Shown here: in pieces, positions 42,166 through 50,792 of the stretch | How positions within the stretch are numbered: position 1 is the stretch's first letter | Layout: each line of letters begins with the position of its first letter | Source: Leifsonia aquatica | GTDB taxonomy: Bacteria; Actinomycetota; Actinomycetes; Actinomycetales; Microbacteriaceae | Assembly: GCF_014190775.1 (NCBI RefSeq) | Contig: NZ_JACHVP010000001.1 | Span: forward strand, 372,001-436,000 | DNA: 64,000 nucleotides | Direction: 5' to 3' | Notes under the pieces: model-generated | Database searches by the model: none | What the model was told of the DNA's origin: nothing | What the model saw: the letters and a program-made list of their open reading frames with translations, nothing else | Translations under genes and position numbers: made by a program

Positions 42166-43335
42166 TCAGAGCGCCTTGCCGTGGAGGTGCGCCGACCCAT
42201 GGATGCCCACCGAGCCGTGCAACCCACTCGGCGTGTACCGCAGCTCGATGATCTCGTCCGCGGTGGAGCGGTAGAAGACGTTCTGCGTCCCGGCGACGGG
42301 ATCGGCGAAGGCGGTCGGCGCGGACGCGGCGGGGAAGGATCCCGCGCCGCCGGTCAGCGGGTTCACGTGCCAGCCGGACGGGTCGTTCCAGAACTCGTAG
42401 ACGACGCCGTCGGCCCCGACGTGGATGACGTTGCGGGTGCCGACGGGCACGGCCGGGTTCGACTCGAACGCGTAGCCGACGGGCGCGAGCCCGGGCATCG
42501 GCGACGTGCCGCCCACCTCGGTCGTCAGGTTGGTCGGCGACCAGGCGCCGTTCGTGAACGACTGCTCGTGGATGTCGCGATCCTCGCCCAGCCACGGGAC
42601 GTGCCGCGTGCCGTCGCCCGCGAATCCGTAGCCGGTGGGATGCGGCAGCGCGTCGCGCGAGGCGCCGACGTTGGGGCCGAGATTGCGGGGCGGACCCCAC
42701 GCGCCGTTCGTCATCACGTACTCGTACAGCAGCTGATCGTCGCCCACCATCATGAGGTGCTGCGTCTGCGCCGCGTCGAAGGCGTAGCCGCCGGGCGCGA
42801 CGGCCGCGTGGGGCCCTGTCGCAGTGGTGAGAGGATGCTGCGTCCAGGAGGCATCGTCGCCCGTCCCGCGGCTGAGCAGGTAGACCCTGCGGTACTCGTC
42901 GCGGAACACCACGTGCTGCGTGCCGTAGTGCGCCGACGCCCAGCCGAACGGCGGATCGACCGCCCGCACCACCGACGCGGAGGAGTCCGTCAGGTCGCCG
43001 TGGTGCCAGCCGTCCGACTGGTACAGCTCGTGGATGTGCCCGTCGTCATCGCTCAGGAAGACGACGTGCTGCGTCCCCTCGCTCTCGAACGCGTAGGCGG
43101 ACGGGTCGGAGGTCGCCTGCGGCGCGCCTCCCTCGTCCGTGATGTCCTTCGCGTGCCAGACGTCGTCCGTGCCGCAGTACAGCTCGATGAGGTGCCCGGC
43201 GGATGCCGAGTCGCCGCTCTGCTGCCGGTAGACGACGTGGCGCGTCGGCTCCGCGGCGAACAGGTAGCCGACGAGCCCGGAGAGCGCCGGAGGCGCACCG
43301 AACTTCTGGGTGAGGTTCTGGGTGGTCCAACCCAT
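42166..43335 (-). CDS. Seven-bladed beta-propeller, lectin-like
   Basis: A 389-residue protein made of seven repeats of about 50 residues, each with G-Y-x-F, G-T-Q/R-H-V-V-x-x, an E-L/E-F strand and a W-x-x-x-x-L-T ending (for example GTQHVVFLSDDDGHIHELY). This is the pattern of six- or seven-bladed fucose-lectin-type propellers. It has no signal peptide, so the site of action is unclear. The ATG with GGGAG upstream fits the first blade. It probably binds glycans or another ligand. Confidence 0.75.
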   Translation of the reverse strand: MGWTTQNLTQKFGAPPALSGLVGYLFAAEPTRHVVYRQQSGDSASAGHLIELYCGTDDVWHAKDITDEGGAPQATSDPSAYAFESEGTQHVVFLSDDDGHIHELYQSDGWHHGDLTDSSASVVRAVDPPFGWASAHYGTQHVVFRDEYRRVYLLSRGTGDDASWTQHPLTTATGPHAAVAPGGYAFDAAQTQHLMMVGDDQLLYEYVMTNGAWGPPRNLGPNVGASRDALPHPTGYGFAGDGTRHVPWLGEDRDIHEQSFTNGAWSPTNLTTEVGGTSPMPGLAPVGYAFESNPAVPVGTRNVIHVGADGVVYEFWNDPSGWHVNPLTGGAGSFPAASAPTAFADPVAGTQNVFYRSTADEIIELRYTPSGLHGSVGIHGSAHLHGKAL

Positions 43336-43575
43336 GTCCTGCTCCCTTCGGAGGATGCAGCACCGGTGGCCGCCGGCCGGCCACCCCCTGTGGCCGGCCG
43401 GCATCGACGCCGGTCCCGCCGATCGACGAGGCGGAGAAGGCCGGTGTCGGTCATACGTATCCTGACGGCTGCATGATGCACCCATCGGGGGAGTCGCGGC
43501 AACGGGCAATCTCGCTAGTTGGCGTGTATTAACTGCCACTCGACGCACACCCGTCCCAAGGCGCATGATCCTGGC

Positions 43576-43869
43576 ATGAGCGAACTCGACATCACGGCTC
43601 CGACGACTCTCGGCCCCGGGCATGTGCCCGGCGGCATCCCGCTCAAGATCCACCTCGGCGAGGCCGAGTACTCCGCCCTGATCCGCATCGCCCAGCACCG
43701 GCGAACGAGCGCGTCGCAGCTGGTCGAGCAGCTGGTGCTGCACGCGCTGAGCCACACGCCCGTGCCGCCTCCCGCGGACTCGCAGCCCAAGCGCAAGCAC
43801 ACCAGCTACGAGGAGGCGACGAGCGGCTACCGCGCCGACCCCGTCCCGATCATCCGGCCGGTGCCCTGA
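43576..43869 (+). CDS. Small protein with ribbon-helix-helix-like segment
   Basis: A 97-residue protein. The centre (IPLKIHLGEAEYSALIRIAQHRR, shortened as LKIHLGEAEYSALIRIAQ) followed by SASQLVEQLVLHAL reads like a strand-helix-helix DNA-binding fold; the tail is basic and Pro-rich. The family is unknown. The start is the ATG before SELDITAP; the longer frame adds an unlikely N-terminus. The ribosome site is weak. Confidence 0.55.
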   Translation: MSELDITAPTTLGPGHVPGGIPLKIHLGEAEYSALIRIAQHRRTSASQLVEQLVLHALSHTPVPPPADSQPKRKHTSYEEATSGYRADPVPIIRPVP

Positions 43870-43888
43870 GCACGCTCGCCGGTCCTCC

Positions 43889-44152
43889 TCAGCGCATGTG
43901 GGAGAGGGCGCCGAAGAAGAGGGACGCCCAGACGATGAAGAAGCCGACCTGGAACAGTGTGAACAGCGAGCCCAGGAACACGCCGGCCCGTGCGAGCCCA
44001 CGGCCGCCCTCGCCGGTGATCCGCGTCTGCTTCATCCCGATCGCGCTGAGCACGATCCCGACGACCGGGATGACGAAGGCGGCGATGAAGCCGATGAGGG
44101 CGAACGTGTTGGTCTTGGGCACGGCCGCGCCGGGAGTCTGAGTCACGTCCAC
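43889..44152 (-). CDS. DUF4190-like small membrane protein
   Basis: An 87-residue protein with two membrane helices and between them the conserved GMKQTRITGEGGRGLARAG loop of DUF4190 proteins. The function is unknown. It lies downstream of leuA with a three-base gap, so it may be co-transcribed. Confidence 0.8.
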   Translation of the reverse strand: MDVTQTPGAAVPKTNTFALIGFIAAFVIPVVGIVLSAIGMKQTRITGEGGRGLARAGVFLGSLFTLFQVGFFIVWASLFFGALSHMR

Positions 44153-44155
44153 TTT

Positions 44156-45949
44156 CTAGCGCATGGTGGTCGGCTGGTGCACCCGCGCCACGCGGGAGGC
44201 CGCGCCCGCGAGCGCCGCGAGGCTGGCGGTCAGCACGGAGCGGTCCTGCCCCGCGGCCCAGCGGGTGGCGGCGCCGTCGCGGTACTCGATCAGCGTGAGG
44301 GCTTGGCTGTCGGCGCCCTCGCCGATGCTCGTCTGGTGCAGGCCGAGCACCTCGACCGGGAGGCCGTGGGCTGTGAGGGCCTCGGCCAGCGCCTCCACCG
44401 GGCCGACGCCGTCGTGCGTGGTCGTGCGCTCGTCGCCGTGGACGCGGACGGTGATCGTCGTGCGGGTGCGCCCGTCGGTGTCGGAGGTCGTGTAGTCCAC
44501 GAGGCCGACCGCCTCGTCGGGCGCCGCGACGTACGTGTCGCGGAACAGCGCCCAGAGCTGCGCGGGAGTCGCCTCGTCGCCGGTCGCGTCGGTGTGCCGC
44601 TGGACGTGCCGGGCGAAGTCGATCTGCAGGCGCCGCGGGAGCTCGATCCCGTAGCCAGACTCCAGCAGGTAGGCGATGCCGCCCTTGCCGGACTGGGAGT
44701 TGACGCGGATGACGGCGTCGTAGCCGCGGCCGAGGTCGGCGGGATCGACGGGCAGGTACGGCACGCGCCACTCCAACTCGGACTCGGGCCGGTCCTCCGC
44801 AGCCGCCCGCGCGCGGTGCTCGGCGAAACCCTTGCGGATCGCATCCTGATGGGTGCCGCTGAACGCCGTGTGCACGAGGTCGCCGACGTAGGGATGGCGC
44901 GGGTGCACCTCGATCCGGTTGGCGTGCTCCACCGTCCGGCGGATCTCGTCGATGTCCGAGAAGTCGATCATCGGGTCGACGCCCTGCGCGTGCAGGTTGA
45001 GGGCGAGCGTGGCGAGATCGACGTTGCCGGTGCGCTCGCCGTTGCCGAACAGGCAGCCCTCGACGCGCTGGGCGCCGGCGAGCACGGCCAGCTCGGCGCA
45101 GGCGACTCCGGTGCCGCGGTCGTTGTGGGGATGCACCGACAGGATGACGCCGTCGCGGCGGGCGAGGTGCTTGTGCATGTACTCGATCTGGTCGGCGTAC
45201 ACGTTCGGGGTGGCGATCTCCACGGTGGCGGGCAGGTTCAGGATGACCGGTCGCTCCGGGGTCGCCTCCCACAGCTCCGTCATGGCGTCGCAGACCTCCA
45301 GCGCGTAGTCGGGCTCGGTGAGGTTGAAGACCTCGGGGGAGAACTCGAAGCGCACGTCGGGCAGGTCGCCCGCGAACTCGAGCACGTCGCGGCCGCCGGC
45401 CAGGATGAGCTCGGTCAGCGCGTCGCGGCCGTGGCCGAGCACGACCTCCCGCCAGATCGGCGCCGTCGCGGTGTAGAGGTGGATGACGACGGGGTTGCGC
45501 ATCCCCCGGACGGACGCGACGGTGCGTTCGATGAGGTCGCGGCGGGCGGCCGTGAACACGACGATGGTCACGTCCTCCGGGGCCAGCCCGGTCTCGGCGA
45601 GCAGCCGCACGAAGTCGTAGTCGGTCTGCGACGCGGACGGGTAGCCGACCTCGATCTCCTTGTAGCCCATCGCCAGCATCAGCTCGAAGAACCGCCGCTT
45701 GCGGTGCGGGTCCATCGGCTCGGCGAGCGCCTGGTTGCCGTCGCGCAGGTCCACCGGTACCCAGAGGGGCGCCTGCGTCAGCCTCCGGGACGGCCAGTCG
45801 CGGGCGACGATCGGCACCTCGACGCGGGAGAAGACGTCGCGGTAGCGGTGCGAGGGCATCTGCGACCCGCGCTGCCGGTTCCAGGCGGGCGCATCGGCCG
45901 GGACCGGGCCGGCGGGGGTGGAGAGGCGGGGGAACGGTGTGCTGGTCAT
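44156..45949 (-). CDS. leuA: 2-isopropylmalate synthase
   Basis: A 597-residue LeuA of the long actinobacterial type. The catalytic barrel carries [10 protein letters not shown] (metal and active site) and [13 protein letters not shown]; the C-terminal regulatory domain (about 450-580), which binds leucine for feedback inhibition, includes [10 protein letters not shown]. It condenses acetyl-CoA with 2-oxoisovalerate as the first committed step to leucine. A leucine-rich leader peptide and hairpin upstream indicate attenuation. Confidence 0.96.
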   Translation of the reverse strand: MTSTPFPRLSTPAGPVPADAPAWNRQRGSQMPSHRYRDVFSRVEVPIVARDWPSRRLTQAPLWVPVDLRDGNQALAEPMDPHRKRRFFELMLAMGYKEIEVGYPSASQTDYDFVRLLAETGLAPEDVTIVVFTAARRDLIERTVASVRGMRNPVVIHLYTATAPIWREVVLGHGRDALTELILAGGRDVLEFAGDLPDVRFEFSPEVFNLTEPDYALEVCDAMTELWEATPERPVILNLPATVEIATPNVYADQIEYMHKHLARRDGVILSVHPHNDRGTGVACAELAVLAGAQRVEGCLFGNGERTGNVDLATLALNLHAQGVDPMIDFSDIDEIRRTVEHANRIEVHPRHPYVGDLVHTAFSGTHQDAIRKGFAEHRARAAAEDRPESELEWRVPYLPVDPADLGRGYDAVIRVNSQSGKGGIAYLLESGYGIELPRRLQIDFARHVQRHTDATGDEATPAQLWALFRDTYVAAPDEAVGLVDYTTSDTDGRTRTTITVRVHGDERTTTHDGVGPVEALAEALTAHGLPVEVLGLHQTSIGEGADSQALTLIEYRDGAATRWAAGQDRSVLTASLAALAGAASRVARVHQPTTMR

Positions 45950-46003
45950 GGTACGAGTCCTTCGGGGTGGCCGGGATCGGGGATGACCGGCGCAGCCCAG
46001 CAG

Positions 46004-46040
46004 CCACGACGGGGAGCCGGTCGGCTAGACCCCGTCGTGG
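46004..46040 (-). promoter_or_regulatory. leuA attenuator hairpin
   Basis: CCACGACGGGG and CCCCGTCGTGG are perfect 11-bp arms; inside, AGCCG and CGGCT extend the stem after a three-base bulge. The hairpin overlaps the last codons of the leader peptide, so a ribosome stalled at the Leu codons or finished at the stop would change its folding. It lies 54 bases before leuA. Confidence 0.75.
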
Positions 46041-46072
46041 CGGCGAAGAAGGAGGGACTCGATGCGGAGCAT
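46025..46072 (-). CDS. leuA leader peptide (LeuL)
   Basis: A 15-residue ORF, MLRIESLLLRRHDGV, with four Leu codons, three of them consecutive, followed by a TAG. It ends inside the attenuator stem. The -10 hexamer lies six bases before the ATG, so the mRNA probably begins at this start codon. Its size, composition and place match leucine attenuation leaders known from actinobacterial leuA genes. Confidence 0.8.
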   Translation of the reverse strand: MLRIESLLLRRHDGV

Positions 46073-46078
46073 GTGCCG

Positions 46079-46084
46079 ACTGTA
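46079..46084 (-). promoter_or_regulatory. Extended -10 of leuA leader
   Basis: On the minus strand TGCTACAGT gives TG-N-TACAGT, an extended -10. It is six bases before the leader ATG, placing the transcript start at or next to it. No good -35 is visible. Confidence 0.55.
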
Positions 46085-46164
46085 GCACAACTCCTCAGAC
46101 AAGTAGACGAGTATGGGGGAGGTCCCCTCGGCGAGGGTCGAGCGCGCCGAATAGGCTCGGTGGG

Positions 46165-46470
46165 ATGAGCCCCGACATCGACGCCGTCCGCACCGAGATC
46201 GACGCACTCGACGCGCAGCTCGTCGCCGTGATCGCGCAGCGGCAGCGCTGGGTCGAGGTGGCGGGGAGCCTCAAGCCCGACCGCGACGCCGTCCGAGCTC
46301 CGGATCGGGTGGAGGCGGTGATCCGGAAGGTTCGCGCGCTCGCGGAGACGGCCGGGGCGGATCCGACCGTGGTCGAGCAGACCTATCGCGCGATGATCGC
46401 CGCGTTCATCGACCTGGAGCTGCGCGTCCACGCCGGGGAGGAACCGCTGCGCTCCTCCGGCGAACGCTAG
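46165..46470 (+). CDS. Chorismate mutase, AroQ type
   Basis: A 101-residue all-helical chorismate mutase (RTEIDALDAQLVAVIAQRQR with the first active-site Arg, then VAGSLK with the conserved Lys, and RVEAVIRKVR). It converts chorismate to prephenate for Phe/Tyr synthesis. TAGGCT seven bases before the ATG suggests a leaderless mRNA. It is divergent from leuA. Confidence 0.9.
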   Translation: MSPDIDAVRTEIDALDAQLVAVIAQRQRWVEVAGSLKPDRDAVRAPDRVEAVIRKVRALAETAGADPTVVEQTYRAMIAAFIDLELRVHAGEEPLRSSGER

Positions 46471-46517
46471 GAGAATCACTCACCCGGGCGTATCGTGGGC
46501 GCAGTCGGGCCCGGCCC

Positions 46518-46572
46518 CCGCTCGGCGGCTCAGCCGTCGTGACCCGACACTCGGCGCGGGGCCGCCGAGCGG
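46518..46572. terminator. Inverted repeat between convergent genes
   Basis: Perfect 12-bp arms CCGCTCGGCGGC and GCCGCCGAGCGG with a 31-base loop, in the 161-bp gap between the convergent chorismate mutase and GAF-ANTAR genes. No T-run. It probably terminates or blocks read-through from both sides. Confidence 0.5.
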
Positions 46573-46631
46573 TACGTGACCGACCTCTCGGCCTGATCAC
46601 GGCTCGCCCCGACGGCGCGGCGGGCTCGGCC

Positions 46632-47345
46632 TCAGAGCTCCACGGTCCGATCGACAACGGCCTGGGCGACCGTGGAGATCCCCTGCTGATGCGAGCGCGC
46701 GTAGGAGCGCAGCACGGTGAACGCGTCGTCGATCGGGATGCCGTGGGTGTGCGCGATGACGCCTTTCGCCTGCTCGATCACGATCCGGCTGTTCAGCGCG
46801 TACTGCAGCTGCTGGCGGATCTGCTCGCTCTCGGCGAGCGTGCGCTCGTGCAGGATCCCGATCGTCGCCACGTCGGCGAAGGCCTGGGCGGCGACCCGAT
46901 CGTTCTCGCTGAGCGGGCCGGGCTCGGCGCGCAGCAGGTTGAGGGTTCCGATCGTGGTCTCGCGCAGGCGCATCGGGATGGCGTCGACCGCGGCGAAGCC
47001 CTGCTCGATGGCCTTCTCGCGGAACAGCCTCCACGCATCCGGGGCGCGCGAGATATCGGGGACCGAGACCATGGTGCCCGTGGAGAAGCTCTCGATGCAC
47101 GGGCCGGCGTAGGCGGCGAGCTGCATGACCTCGACCAGCCGGCTCGCCTCGCTCGTGGACGCGATCAGGTCGAGATCGCCCGAGGAGTCGGCGAGGAGGA
47201 CGCCGGCGGCCGTCGCGTCGAGCAGGTCCCGGCACGAGTCCACCAGGTTCTGCAGCATGTCGACCACGTCGTAGTCGGCCACGAGCGTGTCCGCCAGGTG
47301 GGCGAACGCCTGCAGCAGGTCCTGCTCGCGGCCGGGTGCGGTCAT
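46632..47345 (-). CDS. GAF-ANTAR RNA-binding regulator, second of a pair
   Basis: A 237-residue protein: GAF sensor about 20-165 (LDATAAGVLLADSSGDLDLI, AYAGPCIESFSTG) and a C-terminal ANTAR domain about 175-230 (QLQYALNSRIVIEQAKGVIAH). ANTAR domains bind paired hexaloop RNA hairpins and act as antiterminators. The ATG overlaps the stop of its neighbour, so they are made together and may form a heterodimer. Confidence 0.9.
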   Translation of the reverse strand: MTAPGREQDLLQAFAHLADTLVADYDVVDMLQNLVDSCRDLLDATAAGVLLADSSGDLDLIASTSEASRLVEVMQLAAYAGPCIESFSTGTMVSVPDISRAPDAWRLFREKAIEQGFAAVDAIPMRLRETTIGTLNLLRAEPGPLSENDRVAAQAFADVATIGILHERTLAESEQIRQQLQYALNSRIVIEQAKGVIAHTHGIPIDDAFTVLRSYARSHQQGISTVAQAVVDRTVEL

Positions 47346-48064
47346 CGGGAGTCCTCGATCCGTCCGTCTCGTCGCGAGAAGTCCAGCCTCCCGTCGAGGA
47401 GATCCTGTGAGACCGCCATCATGGTGCGCCCGGTGGCGAACGCGTGCGACTGGATCACGAGGCGCGCGTCCTCGGCGGTGAGGCCGAGCTGGGCCAGCAC
47501 CATCCCCGTCGCCTGGTGGATGATGCGGCGGGAGAACGGGGTGACCTCCGCCTCCTCGGTCTCGTGCACCAGCGCGGAGACGGCCTGATGGAGCAGGATG
47601 CGGGCGACCTGGTCGGCGAGGGCGGTCGCCTGTCGCACGTGCACGCGGGTGAGGATGCCTGGTTCCGTCGTATACATGTCGACGGCCCCGATCTTCAGCG
47701 GGCCGATCAGCATCGGGAACGCGAACAGGGCGCCGACGTCGTCCTTGATCGCCTCGGAGAACGACGGCCATTCGTTGCGCGGGCGGCGTGCGTCGGGCTC
47801 CAGCACCGGCCGCTCCAGCCGGAGCGCATCCCAGCAGGGGCCCTCGCCGAGGTCGAATTGCAGCTCGTCGAGCCGTGCGGCCTGCGCATCGCTAGCGGCG
47901 ACGGTCTCGGTGCCGAGGAGGTCGCCCAGCGTCGAGACGGAGGTCCCGGTGACGGGGAGCACGTCCACGAACGGCCGCGCCAGCTCCAGCCGGGGCAGCT
48001 CGTCGTCGCGCAGCTGCGCCAGCACCACACCGAACCGGTCCTCCGATTCGTGCGCACCCGTCAC
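47342..48064 (-). CDS. GAF-ANTAR RNA-binding regulator, first of a pair
   Basis: A 240-residue homologue of its downstream neighbour: GAF part about 30-165 (LDELQFDLGEGPCWDALRLE) and ANTAR at the end (FSRRIIHQATGMVLAQLGL). The GTG with AAGGCGG upstream is chosen; longer starts run antisense through the methyltransferase gene. GPC/W motifs in the GAF domains of both proteins suggest a shared small ligand or redox signal. Confidence 0.87.
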   Translation of the reverse strand: MTGAHESEDRFGVVLAQLRDDELPRLELARPFVDVLPVTGTSVSTLGDLLGTETVAASDAQAARLDELQFDLGEGPCWDALRLERPVLEPDARRPRNEWPSFSEAIKDDVGALFAFPMLIGPLKIGAVDMYTTEPGILTRVHVRQATALADQVARILLHQAVSALVHETEEAEVTPFSRRIIHQATGMVLAQLGLTAEDARLVIQSHAFATGRTMMAVSQDLLDGRLDFSRRDGRIEDSR

Positions 48065-48140
48065 AGCCGTACCGCCTTGCCCATGCCCCCACGGTACTCT
48101 GCTCCGGCCCGCGCGAGCGGAGCTCTGCGAGGATGGCGGG

Positions 48141-48896
48141 ATGACGAAGTCGTTCGAGGAGCTGATCGCCGAGGGCGAGGAGGCCGACGTCACCGGGTGG
48201 GATTTCGGCTGGCTGGAGGGCCGGGCCACGGAGGAGCGCCCGCCGTGGGGGTACGCGCGGCTGCTCGGGGAGCGGCTGGGACGGGCATCGGCCTCCCTCG
48301 ACATCCAGACCGGTGGCGGCGAGGTGCTGGCCGAGTCGCCCGGCTTCCCGCCGGTCGCCGTGGCGACCGAGTCGTGGCCGCCGAACGTCGCCCGGGCGAC
48401 GGCCCTCCTGCATCCTCGCGGGGTGGCGGTCGTCGCAGACCCCGACGAGCCGCCGCTGCCGTTCGGGGACGGCGCGTTCGACCTCGTGACGAGCCGTCAT
48501 CCCGCCACGATCTGGTGGGACGAGATCGCTCGCGTGCTCCGGCCGGGCGGCACGTATTTCGCGCAGCACGTGGGCCCGGCGAGCGCCTTCGAGCTGATCG
48601 AGTTCTTCCTCGGGCCGCAGCCGGCGGCGCGGCGCGGACGCCACCCCGACGACGAGACCGCCGCAGCGCGGGCCGCGGGACTGGAGATCGTGGACCTGCG
48701 CACGGCGCGGCTCCGGATCGAGATCCTCGATGTTTCGGCTGTGGTCTACCTGCTGCGCAAGGTGATCTGGTGGGTGCCGGGCTTCGAGGTGGAGACGTAT
48801 CGGGACGCGCTGCGGGAGCTGCACGAGCGCATCGCGGTCGAGGGCCCGTTCATCGCGCACTCCACCCGGCACCTCATCGAGGCCCGGCGTCGGTGA
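48141..48896 (+). CDS. SAM-dependent methyltransferase
   Basis: A 251-residue class I methyltransferase: SAM-binding LDIQTGGGEVL (about 53-63), FGDGAFDLVTSRH (motif II) and VLRPGGTYFAQHVG (motif III). The C-terminal half may select the substrate, which is unknown. Divergent from the GAF-ANTAR pair. Confidence 0.85.
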   Translation: MTKSFEELIAEGEEADVTGWDFGWLEGRATEERPPWGYARLLGERLGRASASLDIQTGGGEVLAESPGFPPVAVATESWPPNVARATALLHPRGVAVVADPDEPPLPFGDGAFDLVTSRHPATIWWDEIARVLRPGGTYFAQHVGPASAFELIEFFLGPQPAARRGRHPDDETAAARAAGLEIVDLRTARLRIEILDVSAVVYLLRKVIWWVPGFEVETYRDALRELHERIAVEGPFIAHSTRHLIEARRR

Positions 48897-48916
48897 CCGC
48901 CCCTACGATGGCTGCC

Positions 48917-49501
48917 ATGGCACAGACCGCACCCGAACCGTTCGTCGTCGCCGACGCCGCCGCCTGGCGCGCGTGGCTCGACCGCCACGAGGACGACTCC
49001 GACGGGGTCTGGCTCGTGCTGGCCAAGAAGGGCACGACCGAGCCGACCACGCTGACGTACGCCGAGGCGCTGGACGAGGCCCTGTGCAGCGGGTGGATCG
49101 ACGGGCAGAAGCGCAGCTTCGACGCGGCCACGTTCCTGCAGCGGTTCACTCCACGGCGCACGGCCTCCCTCTGGTCGGAGCGCAACATCGGGCTCGTCGC
49201 GGCGCTCACCGCGGACGGCCGGATGCGCCCACGCGGGCAGGCCGAGATCGACCGCGCGAAGGCGGACGGCCGGTGGGAGCGCGCGTACGCGGGCGCCTCC
49301 ACCGCGCAGGTGCCGGACGACCTCGCCGCTGCGCTGTCCGTCTCGCCGGCAGCGGCGGCGTTGTTTGAGACCCTCAACGGCACTAACCGCTACGCCGTGC
49401 TGCACCGCCTCATGACGGCCTCCAACGCCACCACCCGCGCCAACCGGCTCGAGAAGCTGGTCACGATGCTGGAGCGCGGCGAGACCCCGTACCCGCAGTA
49501 G
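48917..49501 (+). CDS. YdeI/OmpD-associated-family protein
   Basis: A 194-residue YdeI-like protein (AWRAWLDRHEDDSDGVWLVL, EALCSGWIDGQKRSFD, FTPRRTASLWSERN). Relatives are linked to resistance against cationic peptides or bacteriocins, with no established reaction. I choose the second of two ATGs nine bases apart, because TACGAT lies seven bases before it, a leaderless pattern. Confidence 0.85.
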   Translation: MAQTAPEPFVVADAAAWRAWLDRHEDDSDGVWLVLAKKGTTEPTTLTYAEALDEALCSGWIDGQKRSFDAATFLQRFTPRRTASLWSERNIGLVAALTADGRMRPRGQAEIDRAKADGRWERAYAGASTAQVPDDLAAALSVSPAAAALFETLNGTNRYAVLHRLMTASNATTRANRLEKLVTMLERGETPYPQ

Positions 49502-49527
49502 GCCACGAGCGGAACGCGAGCTCGAAT

Positions 49528-49579
49528 CGGATCGTCCACGCGTGTAGGAACGGTGCTAGCATCCCGTATCACGGATCGT
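49528..49579 (+). promoter_or_regulatory. Direct repeats upstream of araC gene
   Basis: CGGATCGT occurs at 49528-49535 and 49572-49579, each followed by two bases and AC, 44 bp apart, just before the AraC-family start. TAGCAT (49557-49562) between them could be a -10. Direct repeats suit AraC-type autoregulation. Confidence 0.4.
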
Positions 49580-49607
49580 ATACAGCGCTGTCCCGAATCC
49601 GAGTGAG

Positions 49608-50621
49608 GTGCTCCTCGTGCTCAGCAGTCCCGTACCCGCAACGCCCGCCACGCCTGGTCCCGCCCGCGAGCCCAACCGCGTGACGACCTCCATCGCGCGC
49701 ACGTTCAGCGACTTCCGGCAGGCGGTCTCCGACTCGTTCGTGCCGCTGGAGGTGACCAGCTCGCGGCCCGATCCGTTCTGGGGGAGGATCCGGCGCGCCG
49801 GTGCCGACGAGGTGCACGTCTACGAGGTGAGCGCGGGCGAGCACGTCGTCGAGCGGACGCCCGAGCTGATCGCCGGCTCCGACCGTCACTACTACAAGCT
49901 GAGCCTGATGCTCTCGGGCACGGGACTGCTGATCCAGGACGACCGGGAGGCCACCCTCCAACCCGGCGACCTCGCCGTCTACGACACGAACCGGCCGTAC
50001 TCGCTGGTGTTCGACGACGATTTCCGGACGATGGTGGTGATGTTCCCGAAGCACCTCATCGCCCTGCCGCCGGACGTCGTCGCCCAGCTGACCGCCGTGC
50101 AGATGAGCGGGCGGAGCGGGGTCGGAGGCATCATCGCGCCGTTCCTCGCCCAACTCGCGGGCAACCTGGAGCAGCTCTCTGGACCGACCGGCGCACGGCT
50201 CGCGCACACCGCCCTCGACCTCGTCACCACGATGTTCGCCAACGAGCTGGACATGACCGGCGCGCTCGACCCGCACCAGGCGCTGATGCAGCGCATCCGC
50301 ACCTACATCGACGCCAACCTCGCCTCCACCGACCTCGGGCCCGCGCAGATCGCGGCCGTGCACTTCATCTCGACCCGGCACCTGCACGGCCTGTTCCGGG
50401 AGCAGGGCACGACGGTGTCGTCGTGGATCCGCTCCCGGCGGCTCGACCGCTGCCGGCGCGACCTGGTGAACCCGATCTACGGGGACCGGCCGGTCGCGGC
50501 GATCGCGGCGCGCTGGGGCTTCGTCGACGCGGCGCACTTCAGCCGCGTGTTCAAGGCGGCGTACGCGGAGTCGCCGAGCGACCTCCGCGCCGCCGCCGCG
50601 GCCGCAGCGCACCCGGGCTGA
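49608..50621 (+). CDS. AraC-family activator of catabolic locus
   Basis: A 337-residue AraC regulator: N-terminal cupin-like sensor about 40-200 (YYKLSLMLSGTGLLIQDDRE, LQPGDLAVYDTNRPYSL) of the type found in feruloyl/alkane-linked regulators, and two C-terminal helix-turn-helix units (LGPAQIAAVHFISTRHLHGL, AAIAARWGFVDAAHFSRVFK). GTG 49608 and GTG 49617 are both possible starts. It heads the catabolic locus to its right and probably activates it. Confidence 0.9.
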   Translation: MLLVLSSPVPATPATPGPAREPNRVTTSIARTFSDFRQAVSDSFVPLEVTSSRPDPFWGRIRRAGADEVHVYEVSAGEHVVERTPELIAGSDRHYYKLSLMLSGTGLLIQDDREATLQPGDLAVYDTNRPYSLVFDDDFRTMVVMFPKHLIALPPDVVAQLTAVQMSGRSGVGGIIAPFLAQLAGNLEQLSGPTGARLAHTALDLVTTMFANELDMTGALDPHQALMQRIRTYIDANLASTDLGPAQIAAVHFISTRHLHGLFREQGTTVSSWIRSRRLDRCRRDLVNPIYGDRPVAAIAARWGFVDAAHFSRVFKAAYAESPSDLRAAAAAAAHPG

Positions 50622-50792
50622 AGCCGGGGAGCGGCCTCCTCGCGTCGTCGCGGCGGCCGCTCGCGTTGTCGCGGAGGGAAGGGCGCTTGACGCCCAGAGC
50701 ACGATCGCGCCCCCGGCATTGAGGCGGCGCTCCGGGCGCACGCACCATGGGGTCGGCCCGCGCGGTGCGGCGCGGGCGGAGACGGAGACCCG

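Noticed and set aside
43898..46168. 756-codon plus-strand frame opposite leuA
   Set aside because: Shadow frame of leuA; no motifs, and leuA is unmistakable on the other strand.
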